Source: Hepatocystis sp. ex Piliocolobus tephrosceles (Eukaryota > Apicomplexa > Aconoidasida > Haemosporida > Plasmodiidae). From it: a stretch of DNA of 10,000 nucleotides. The stretch lies in NCBI GenBank assembly GCA_902459845.2, contig CABPSV020000131.1, positions 6,862-16,861 on the forward strand. The letters run 5' to 3'. Positions 1-8,300 of the stretch are shown here, piece by piece. A program made the position numbers and the translations under genes. Numbering within the stretch: the stretch's first letter is position 1; each line of letters begins with the position of its first letter. The notes under the pieces are model-generated. The model ran no database searches. It worked only from the letters and a program-made list of their open reading frames with translations, and was not told the origin of the DNA.

Positions 1-481
1 TGTATATACACACACACAAACACATTATAAATATATGCATTTTTATTTAAGAAGAAAAAAATAATTATATAATATATAATAAAAAAAAATAATAAAAAGA
101 AACGTAGAATATTAACAAATTCATTATACGTTCAAAATTATGGTATGCACAAAATACTTTCTTTTTTACATAAATAACATACTTCTATTTATCTCTAGTT
201 TTTTAACAAAACATAAGTATACAAATAGGCACATACTTATATTATTTTATGTTTTTTTTTTATTAAAAAAAGGGAAATATATGTATATATATGTGTAAAA
301 TGTGATATATTATATTATAATGTAGAATAGCGTATTACAGTATAATATAAACTTATACAAATGAAATAACATATAATAACATAATATATATAAAAAGAAG
401 AAAAAAAATATTAATTCATTAATTATTAACATACTCATTATACATGTATTCCTTTAACTACTTTCAACAAATGTTCATAAA

Positions 482-512
<31 letters not shown>

Positions 513-1454
513 TATATAATTTGTAAATAAAAAAAGACTTGTGTTTTAATAGGTATATAAAATTTAGAACGATTAAAAATTTTTGTTTAAGTATTAACAA
601 TTATCTACATATATGATATTTATGTATGTGTATACGTAGTAATAGGTATATGTATGTAAGAATATGTATATGCACTTTTATCTATGTAAGTATATTATGT
701 ATATAATATATACGATATACATTTTATTTACATAAAAATGCATAAAAAAAAAAAAAAAAAAAAAAAATATAAATATAATTAGTTAAAAAGATAAAAAAAA
801 AATAAAATAAAAAAAGGCAAAAAAAAATCAAGAAAAATTGCATAAAAGAATATAAAAATATTGTGTAAATTATTATGTCTTTTAAATGATGAATAAGAAT
901 ACAAAGTAAATAGAAAAAATAAAAAAAAATCTTACTTATGAAACATTGACTCAAACAAAATAAGACATGTTTAAACAATAAAAAAAAGTTTAATTATGAC
1001 ATGTAAAAAAACTAAGTATATAGATACATATATACTAATACTTAAATCTATATATATGTGTAATACTAATAAAGACCATATAACTTATATATATGTTTAT
1101 TGATATTTTTAGGAAAACATAAAATATATATATATATATTTTTTTTATTCCTTTTACTTTTTTTTTTTTTGAGAATTTTAAAGCTATATGATGAAAATCA
1201 TAATTTAAATCATCTACAATAATAACAATATGTTTGTTTTATTTTTTATACGAATAAAATCAAAAAAAAAATTTACAAAATAACAAATGCAATTAATTTT
1301 TATATGCATATATATATATATATATATATGCTATATTTGAGTATTCTAGTAGTATAAGAATACTAACATATAATATGTTAACACATTTTACGTACAAACA
1401 ATGATGCAACATACGTATGTGCATATGTTTTGGTATTTATATATAAGTAATTAA
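1..1454. other. AT-rich intergenic sequence, no gene seen
   Basis: I see no supportable gene on either strand here. The only sizeable open frame (minus strand, 724-978) is a Phe/Tyr/Leu/Ile run read off poly(A) and AT tracts, with no domain, no conserved motif and no codon pattern like the real gene downstream. Visible structure is 24-base A tracts at 489-512 and 744-767, a T tract near 1159-1170, an alternating AT stretch near 1118-1139 and the palindrome at 1306-1331. Two ATGATGA strings (886-892, 1188-1194) resemble a C/D snoRNA C box, but no matching CTGA D box follows at a suitable distance. The stretch reads as ordinary Plasmodium intergenic DNA. Confidence 0.75.
1306..1331. repeat. Perfect 26-bp palindrome GC(AT)11GC
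   Basis: The sequence is GC, then eleven AT dinucleotides, then GC, so it equals its own reverse complement over 26 bp. The other long AT runs in the window are not capped by GC on both sides. It could extrude as a cruciform or form a hairpin in single strands. It is most simply an (AT)n microsatellite that happens to sit between two GC steps. No function is implied. Confidence 0.85.
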
Positions 1455-1740
1455 GCATAAACATAAACGGATACATAAACATAAGTATACACATAAACAT
1501 AAGTGTATACATAAACATAAGCGTAAATACATAAACATAAGAGTATATACTTAAGCATACGTGTATATACATAAGCGTATATATAGACATAAGCTTATAC
1601 ATAAACATAAGAGTATACATAAACATAAGAGTATACATAAACATAAGAGTATACATAAACATAAGAGTATACATAAACATAAGAATATACATAAACATAA
1701 AAGTATACATAAAAATAAAAGTATAAATAAACATACAAAT
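1455..1740. repeat. 18-bp minisatellite (ACATAAACATAAGAGTAT)
   Basis: Tandem units of ACATAAACATAAGAGTAT. Four copies at 1599-1616, 1617-1634, 1635-1652 and 1653-1670 are identical. Three more (1671-1724) differ by one or a few bases, and an eighth decays into 1725-1740. Upstream, 1455-1598 holds diverged ACATAAACATAAG-like units with variable spacing. The identical copies in the core suggest recent expansion. Because 18 is a multiple of three, several frames stay open: on the plus strand it reads as repeated IHKHKS, on the minus strand as repeated MFMYTL or CILLCL. I read these frames as by-products of the repeat rather than a gene. Confidence 0.9.
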
Positions 1741-1893
1741 TTACCTAGGAATACACTAAGTATATACAAAAAATACAAGATACACAAAGTGTACACAAAA
1801 CATCTAAAAAGTGTGTACATAAAATACAAACAGCGTACACAAAGCATACAAAAAGTTAATAAAAAATATACACAAAAAACACAAACAAATAAC
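1741..1893. repeat. Degenerate ACAAA/TACACAAAG repeat tract
   Basis: This stretch between the 18-bp and 9-bp arrays is built from irregular pieces such as TACACAAAG, GTACACAAA and ATACAAA. No fixed period holds over several units. It looks like older, decayed repeat of the same general composition (A- and C-rich on the plus strand), linking the two cleaner arrays into one block of about 530 bp. The plus-strand frame 1561-2004 runs through it as Lys/Thr/Tyr/Asn-rich low-complexity protein with no recognisable domain. Confidence 0.55.
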
Positions 1894-1974
1894 ACAAATT
1901 ATAAAAATTATACGAATAATACAAATTATACAAATAATACAAATTATACAAATTATACAAATTATACAAATTAC
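1894..1974. repeat. 9-bp tandem repeat (ACAAATTAT)
   Basis: Nine contiguous 9-bp units of ACAAATTAT and close variants. Units at 1894, 1921, 1939, 1948 and 1957 match exactly. Variants include AAAAATTAT (1903), ACGAATAAT (1912), ACAAATAAT (1930) and ACAAATTAC (1966). The plus-strand translation is a Thr-Asn-Tyr/Asn repeat. The array is followed by a less regular tail to about 1983 and an 18-base A tract (2006-2023). As a short-period array it should vary in copy number between isolates. Confidence 0.9.
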
Positions 1975-2123
1975 ACAAAAAGTAAGGACTTACACAAAGT
2001 ATAACAAAAAAAAAAAAAAAAAATATGCAAATATACAATTAAACATACACCCAAATATATGTGAATGTCGCTATATATATATAAACATATGTGTGTAATA
2101 CAAATCAATACAAATGTATGTAT

Positions 2124-2170
2124 GTTAGGCTGAGGTATATCAAAGCCAACAAATATGCTGAATATACAGC
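2124..2170. other. Two adjacent small hairpins in a GC-richer patch
   Basis: GTT-A-GGCT (2124-2131) can pair with AGCC-AAC (2144-2150), giving seven pairs with one bulged A. Six bases later GCTG (2157-2160) pairs with CAGC (2167-2170) around a six-base loop. An alternative pairing also exists: GTATAT (2135-2140) with ATATAC (2162-2167), and AAAGC (2142-2146) with GCTTT (2169-2173). GC-containing stems are uncommon in this flank, so the patch could belong to a structured RNA. It is too small and lacks box elements, so I cannot assign it to a class. Confidence 0.3.
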
Positions 2171-2785
2171 TTTCACAAAAACGAATAATCTATCAATATA
2201 AAATAAATTAAAATTTATGATACTATATATATACGGTTTTTATTATATATGAAAAAAACGAATAAATCCTTTTATATACACTAATAGAATAAAAACGTTA
2301 TAGAAAAAATGAATAAACAAAGAATAATTGATAAAAAAAAAAAATAAAAAAAATTAATTAAAGAAACAAACACAAAAGGTGTATTATTTAATTTTACATA
2401 AAAAAATATATAAAATAATGTGCAAACAAAAAAAAAAAAAAAAAAAAATTAGTACAAATGATTATTTTTTAGCATTTTTTATTGTTTTTTTTTTTTTTTT
2501 ATACACATATACATATATACACATATATATGTATTTATTTAGCTTTGTAGCTATTTAAAAAGTGGAATATACGTGTGCATATAAATTAAAAATATATTAA
2601 ATTTTTAAACACAAGGAATGGTTGAATTGCTGTAATATATAATTAAAGTTCTTGTTTACTTAAGAAAGTGAAACAAAAAAACCAAAAACAAATAATAATA
2701 AAAATAGTTTAAACTGTAATGCAATTTTTATATAAAATACCATATTTACTTTCACTCACATATAATTGTTGTTACTACAATAATG

Positions 2786-2819
<34 letters not shown>
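2786..2819. repeat. 34-base poly(A) tract
   Basis: This is an uninterrupted run of 34 A, the longest homopolymer in the window. Such tracts are normal in Plasmodium intergenic DNA and tend to exclude nucleosomes. Its exact length is also the kind of position where sequencing and assembly are least reliable. Confidence 0.9.
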
Positions 2820-2822
<3 letters not shown>

Positions 2823-2913
2823 ACAAAGGCAGTATGTACAGTCTATGATGCATCTTCAAACAAACAAGAAATATTAATTAGCAACGTTTTAAAAGAACAA
2901 CAATTATAATAAA

Positions 2914-2980
2914 CTTATTTTTAAAATAAGCTTATTCTTTCAATTAAATTTATTTTTTCAATTAAACTTATTGCTTAAAC
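2914..2980. repeat. Near-palindrome plus diverged direct repeats of CTTATT/CAATTAAA
   Basis: CTTATTTT (2914-2921) and AAAATAAG (2923-2930) are perfect inverted arms around a single T. They are followed by two copies of TTCAATTAAA(T/C)TTATT (about 2939-2971) and further CTTATT steps. The overall look is of a short decayed tandem array. No function is evident. Confidence 0.6.
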
Positions 2981-3235
2981 TTATTTTTTAAATGTAAAAT
3001 AAATAACAAAAAATAAAGTAATTTTTTATATATAATAAGCACAAAACAAATTAAAACCTTTACATATATTTATCATATACTTATAAAAAACATAATTTTA
3101 CAAATAAGAAAAAAAAACAGCAACGTATATCTTATCATTTAACAAAAGTGAAGATAAGCAAAAATACTGTAACTATGGTATTAATGCAAGCTTGTCAATA
3201 TATTTGTGTAAGAAGCATAAGTATATTATAAGTAC

Positions 3236-3294
3236 ATATATATATATATATATATATATGACTTCGTAACAATTTAAAAAAAAAAAAAAAAAAA
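3236..3294. repeat. (AT)12 microsatellite followed by 19-base poly(A)
   Basis: An alternating AT run covers 3236-3259. It is separated by 16 bases of mixed sequence from an A tract at 3276-3294. This is simple-sequence DNA with no coding content. Confidence 0.85.
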
Positions 3295-4162
3295 TAGGTG
3301 TTCATACACTTATATATTTATATATTTTTTTCAGTTGCATCATATAACAAGCTTAATAAGCAAATAAAAAAGTACTTTCTATTTTTAAAAATATATACTT
3401 AAAAACTTTTCCATACATTCTATAATGCATTAATTATTCCTATGCTTTATTATATTTACTTATTTATATACACTTTTTCACACATTTCTCCGTTTTAATA
3501 ACAAATTATCATTCTAAAAACATATATATGTAATACAAGTTCTAAGTGATAATGCGATTTATAGACAACAAACAAGATTTCATTTGTTACTTAAATTTCT
3601 ATTTTTTCTAATTTTTTTTTTTTTTTTCAATTATTTTAAATTATTTTCAATTATTTTAAATAAGTAATATTATCATTATAAGAGAATATAGAAAAAAAAA
3701 TAAAAACATTTATATCAGCAAAAGTAATGCAGCTTACGTAATATTATAATATAAAAAAATACAAAAAAAACAGAAAAAGGAATTTAAGTAAAAAAAAACA
3801 ATTATGTTTTTAAATGCTTACATATAAATGTGTTGAAGTTTAGTAACCTATTAGAATTATTTAAATAACTTGGATATATATATATATGTACATACATACA
3901 CAGCGAAATAAATACTATATTTTTTGAATTCCTATTATTTAAAAGTTAAAAATAATTATCAATAAAAAATTAATTAGATGTTTTTGCTTGAAATGATGGT
4001 ACAATTTAAAAAAAAGAAAAAAAGGAAAAAAAAAAAAAAAAAAAAAAAAGCTATATCCCTTATAATGATAGTTTTTTATTTTTTATACATGTAAACTCCT
4101 TTGATTTTTAAATATCAATCAACTTTGTGTTCTTTGTTTTTTTTACAATAAGATACATTATT

Positions 4163-4209
4163 ATGCATTTTAACATGTACTAGCAATGTACGCACGTATG
4201 CATGGACGT
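4163..4209. promoter_or_regulatory. Possible distal regulatory patch: ATGCAT, GTAC and ACGT cores
   Basis: Within 47 bp there are two ATGCAT palindromes (4163-4168, 4198-4203), two GTAC cores (4177-4180, 4188-4191) and two ACGT cores (4194-4197, 4206-4209). The second ATGCAT sits between the ACGT copies. Several Plasmodium ApiAP2 DNA-binding proteins are known to prefer TGCATG-, GTGCA- or GTAC-containing sites, so these cores are compatible with factor binding about 1.1 kb upstream of the helicase start. Such short cores occur by chance, and there is no direct evidence of binding. This is a weak call. Confidence 0.2.
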
Positions 4210-4458
4210 TACAAACGCTTTATTTTTACATGATGTTATATTTTAGTAAAAAATATATATATATATTAAGGTTTTCATATGCTGTTGTAGCGTTTCTTTA
4301 CTCTTTTTACCCTTATATAAAAAATAAACATGTCTAAATACATGTTAAAAAAAACAACCTTACATCAAATTAAGCACCATTTTTAAAACGTGAAAGAAAA
4401 ACAAGTTTACATAAATTTATAAGTTATACTTATTTGTATAAAAGGTAAAAGTAAAAAA

Positions 4459-4459
<1 letters not shown>

Positions 4460-4486
<27 letters not shown>
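4460..4486. repeat. (AT)n microsatellite
   Basis: A 27-base alternating A/T run. Together with the mixed A tracts just downstream (about 4511-4539) it forms an essentially GC-free stretch of about 90 bp upstream of the gene. Confidence 0.85.
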
Positions 4487-4489
<3 letters not shown>

Positions 4490-4820
4490 ACAACACAAGA
4501 ACAACGCAATAAAAAAAAAAATTAAAAAAAAAAAAAAAATTAATTAATAAAAATATATAGCGCAATTAAATGTAAACTTTTCTTATGCGCAAAGCATTTT
4601 TTTTTTTTTTTTTTTTAAGTAAATAAAACTTTCTAATTTAAAAAAGTCCCATCCTCAGCTAATATGCATACATATGTATTTATATATTTACTTACATATA
4701 TCCACCAAATATTTACGTTATTTCTTAGTTAAAAGAAGAATTAAAAAACGTATGAGTTATTTAAATAAAAAAAAAAAACAAAAAAAAAAAAATCAACAAA
4801 TCAACAAAAAAAAAAAAAAA

Positions 4821-4953
4821 ACTTCCCAGAAAAAAAAAAAGAACTTCTTCCCAGAAAAAAAAAAGAACTTCTTCCCAGAAAAAAAAAAGAACTTCTTCCC
4901 AGAAAAAAAAAAAAGAACTTCTTCCCAGAAAAAAAAATAAAACTTCTTCCCAC

Positions 4954-4981
<28 letters not shown>
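4821..4981. repeat. 24-26-bp minisatellite (CTTCTTCCCAGAA core) ending in A28
   Basis: Full units begin at 4841, 4865, 4889 and 4915, each GAACTTCTTCCCAG followed by a run of about 9-12 A. A shortened unit precedes them (4821) and a diverged one follows (about 4941-4953, ending CCCAC). The array then runs into 28 consecutive A (4954-4981). Unit length changes (24, 24, 26, then about 26) come entirely from the A run. The plus strand reads as repeated EKKKNFFP and the minus strand as repeated WEEVLFFF in frames that persist only because 24 is a multiple of three. It lies about 360-520 bp upstream of the helicase start, so it may fall in the promoter or a long 5' leader. Confidence 0.9.
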
Positions 4982-4985
<4 letters not shown>

Positions 4986-5344
4986 GAAAATTTACAGCAG
5001 ATTCATATTTAAAAAAAATAAACAAAAGTAAATATATATAATACGAAGTAAAGAACAGGTATATGTTTACTAAATCTTTGCATAAACAGGAACATAAAAA
5101 ATTTTTTTTTTTTTGTTTATTTTGTCGTTTGTACAAAAAAAATATATAAAATTTTAGTTTATAAAATGCACTTAAACTGAAATAATATACTTAAAAAATA
5201 AATAATAAAAATATACATATGTTATATATATATATATATATATATTTATGTTTAAACAAACGAATATAAACAGATATAAATAAATTTAACAAAAATTAAA
5301 AGTTTTGTTTTTTTATAACTCCGAAAGTTTATGCAAATTTAAAG
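4982..5344 (+). promoter_or_regulatory. Proximal 5' flank and probable leader of MTR4
   Basis: This 363-bp stretch must hold the proximal promoter and part or all of the 5' untranslated leader, though I cannot place the transcription start. It contains a T tract (5102-5114) and an alternating AT run (5223-5245). There are at least three upstream ATG frames: 5063-5149 (28 codons plus stop), 5248-5283 (11 codons plus stop) and 5331-5342 (3 codons plus stop). The last stop in frame with the helicase is TAA at 5297-5299, with no in-frame ATG between it and 5345. No TATA box can be distinguished in such AT-rich DNA. Confidence 0.55.
5331..5342 (+). promoter_or_regulatory. Minimal upstream open reading frame (Met-Gln-Ile-stop)
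   Basis: ATG CAA ATT TAA occupies 5331-5342 and ends two bases before the helicase ATG at 5345, in a different frame. If the transcript includes it, a scanning ribosome meets this ATG first. It would either skip it, or translate three codons and have to reinitiate almost immediately. Upstream frames are common in Plasmodium leaders. The chance of one this short occurring randomly in AT-rich DNA is high, so a regulatory role is only an inference. Confidence 0.35.
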
Positions 5345-8300
5345 ATGTCGCAAGATATAGATGATTTGTTCAAAGTTTTCGATGAGTTTAATGTTAGCAA
5401 CAATGTAGAAACAAAAGGTGAAGAAAATAAAAAACTTAAAAACGGTTCACCACCAAATGATAATATTAAAAAACAAAAAGAAGCAGGAGATACCAATGCA
5501 AAATTAAGTACGACGAAACAAAAAGAAAAAATCGAAATCCCCCAAAAAAATCAAGATAATGGCTATAACGAGCTAAATAAAATAAACGAGATATCACACA
5601 ACACATCAAACGTTAAATCGAAGAACGTAATTAGTAATAAATCAAACAATATACCAGATGATACATCAGAAAACATGTCAGAAGATATACGAGAAGAGAT
5701 ACTAGAAGACGTACCGGAAGATATACTAAACGATAATAGCTACACAAACTACAACATAAATATAGAAAATTTGATTAAAAGCACGAAGATAGAGAATAAT
5801 GTAAAAAGCCAAATTGAGAGAGAAATATATGCAAATTTTAAAAATGCAGATGAAACAGACAAAAATGAAAATTATAAAAAAATAAAAAAAAGTATTGATG
5901 GAAAAAAACAAACAGAGAGTGATATAAATAGTGAACAAGTAGAAGAAAAAATAATCAATTATAGTAATACAATAAATAACGATGATATTTTAATTTTGGA
6001 AGAATTTAAAAGTGATATAAATTGTATTCACAAATGTGTTAGACCACAGAGTTATGTTCATAACAAATTAAGCGATTCTATTATACCAGCAAAAACATAT
6101 AAATTTGAATTAGATACTTTTCAAAAAAAATCAATAGAATGCTTAGAAAGAAATGAAAGTGTATTAGTAGCAGCTCATACATCTGCTGGGAAAACAGTAA
6201 TAGCTGAATATGCTATAGCATTAGGGTTAAGAGATAAACAAAGAGTAATTTATACAAGTCCGATTAAAGCGTTAAGTAATCAAAAATATAGAGATCTAAG
6301 TGAAGAGTTCAAAGATGTAGGGTTAATAACAGGTGACATTTCAATTAATCCAGAAGCTTCTATTATTGTAATGACAACAGAAATTTTACGTTGTATGTTA
6401 TATAGAGGTTCTTCATTAACAAAAGAAGTTAAATGGGTTATTTTTGATGAAATACATTACATGCGAGATAAAGATAGAGGTGTTATTTGGGAGGAAACAA
6501 TTATTTTATTACCTCTTATGGTTCGATTAATATTTTTAAGTGCTACTATCCCTAATTCTATTCAATTTGCAGAGTGGGTTAGTTCCATAAAAAATCAAGC
6601 ATGCCATATTATTTATACTGATTATAGACCAACCCCTTTACAACATTATGTTTATCCAGCAGGAACTGAAAGTGTTTATTTAATTTGTGATGAAAACAAA
6701 GAATTTAAAAAAGCTAATTTTATAAAAGCAGTTAATATTATTAAAAATAAACAAAAAACAACTGATAAAAAACGACCAAATTCAATTAGTTATACACAAG
6801 CTATGAAACATAAATGTCATGATATTGAAAAAGTTATTCAAATGTGTCATTCTCGTAATTATACACCTTTAATTATATTTGCTTTTTCAAAAAAAGAATG
6901 TGAAAAAAATGCAACAGAAATGTTAAAAATAGATTTAACAGATGATTCAGAAAAAGAAATTATAAAAGAATTATATGAAAATGCTATTCGAATATTAGCA
7001 GATGATGATAGAGCATTACCCCAAGTACAATTTATTTTACCATTATTGTTAAGAGGTATTGGTATACATCATGGTGGATTGTTACCAATTATAAAAGAAA
7101 TAATTGAAATTATGTTTCAAGAATCATTATTGAAAGTTTTATTTAGTACTGAAACATTTTCTATGGGTATTAATATGCCAGCAAAAACAGTTGTTTTTAC
7201 TTCATTAAGAAAATTTGATGGTGTAGAAAAAAGATTAATTACATCAGGTGAATATATTCAAATGGCAGGAAGAGCAGGAAGAAGAGGATTGGATGATAGA
7301 GGTATTGTTATTATTATGTTAGATTCTGTATTGAATTCGCAACAAGCGGAAGAGTTATTTGTTGGGGAAGCAAATAGATTACTTAGTCAGTTCCATTTAG
7401 GATATAATATGATTCTTAATTTATTACGAATTGAAGGTATAACACCTAAATTTATGATTGAAAGATCATTTTATCAATACCAAGTAAAAAAAAATCTTTT
7501 TTTAAAAATCATGATGAAAAATAAATTAGAAACACGAATCAAACAAATTTATAAATATTTATCATCGATATATATTGATGAAAATTATCAAGAAATAAAC
7601 AAAGATATTCTACTTGAAAAAATAGCAAGTGATTATAATCATTTGCATACGAAAAATAATAACGAAAAGTCCATATTATCTGAAAATTCTTTAACAAATA
7701 TTGATAATACACAAAAACTAGCAAGTGATAATGTTCATACTTTGAAAACGTGTAACATGGGAGAAGAAGGAAACAAAACAAAACAACAACAACAACTGGA
7801 GGATGGTACAAATGCAACGAACTTTTCGGAAGTTCAAAAAAATTCCAGAATAGGAGATAGTGGAGACAACAATAGTATATGTAAAAACAGTACTAACACA
7901 AACATAACACATACAAAAACAGAAGTTTCACATTTTGATCAAAATGTGAATGAAGAATTAAAAAAATACAAAAGTGTATTTTCACATATATCTAATTATT
8001 ATTTAATAAAAAATAAGTTAGTCGAACTTGGTGAACAATATAGATCAATTTTAACGAAGCAAAAACACATAAGGCCTTATTTATCTATGGGAAGATTATT
8101 ATATATAATAAATAATGAAATTATATGGGGGTGGTGTATATGTATGGGATGTAAAATTATATATAAAACTGATAATAGAACCAATCCTCGATACAATACA
8201 AATAATAAATATAATAAAAGCAGTAGTATTAACGACAAAAATAAAAGTATTACAGATAGTAGTAGTAGTAGTAATAATAATAATAACCAAAATGAGGAAC

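Larger units (their letters stand above)
1984..4820. other. AT-rich intergenic sequence, no gene seen
   Basis: I see no gene on either strand. No frame carries a recognisable domain, and stops are frequent in all six frames. Contents include A tracts at 2006-2023, 2428-2448, 2786-2819 (34 A), 3276-3294 and 4026-4049; T tracts near 2487-2500, 3610-3627 and 4599-4616; and alternating AT runs at 3236-3259 and 4460-4486. Higher-complexity patches lie at about 2120-2180, 2610-2680, 3120-3210, 4140-4220 and 4640-4670. I looked there for tRNA, snRNA and box C/D or H/ACA signatures and found none complete. A plus-strand frame from 4674 runs into the minisatellite below and is not credible as a gene. 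Confidence 0.7.

Noticed and set aside
724..978. Minus-strand 84-codon frame rich in Phe, Leu, Ile and Tyr
   Set aside because: It arises from poly(A) and AT-rich sequence read in reverse. It has no domain, and its hydrophobicity is a composition artefact.
886..1194. ATGATGA strings as C boxes of C/D snoRNAs
   Set aside because: No CTGA D box or closing stem is found at suitable distance for either copy.
1561..2004. Plus-strand 147-codon frame with IHKHKS and TNY repeats
   Set aside because: It is explained by 18-bp and 9-bp repeats whose periods keep all frames open. Overlapping minus-strand frames are equally open, and no unique non-repeat segment with coding character flanks it. Kept only as a finding.
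4843..4932. Repeated TTCCCAGAA looks like a STAT (TTCNNNGAA) site, and GAA/TTC blocks suggest a heat-shock element
   Set aside because: Plasmodium has no known STAT proteins, and the GAA/TTC spacing does not fit the two-base spacing of heat-shock elements. The resemblance is coincidental.
4674..4940. Plus-strand 88-codon frame, and minus-strand frames over 4761-5136
   Set aside because: Mostly Lys/Asn or Phe runs from A tracts and the CTTCTTCCCAGAA minisatellite. No conserved feature.
1..5344. Telomeric or centromeric DNA
   Set aside because: No GGGTTYA or CCCTRAA telomere repeats are seen, and the GC-containing repeats and patches break up any centromere-like near-pure AT block of the expected length of about 2 kb.
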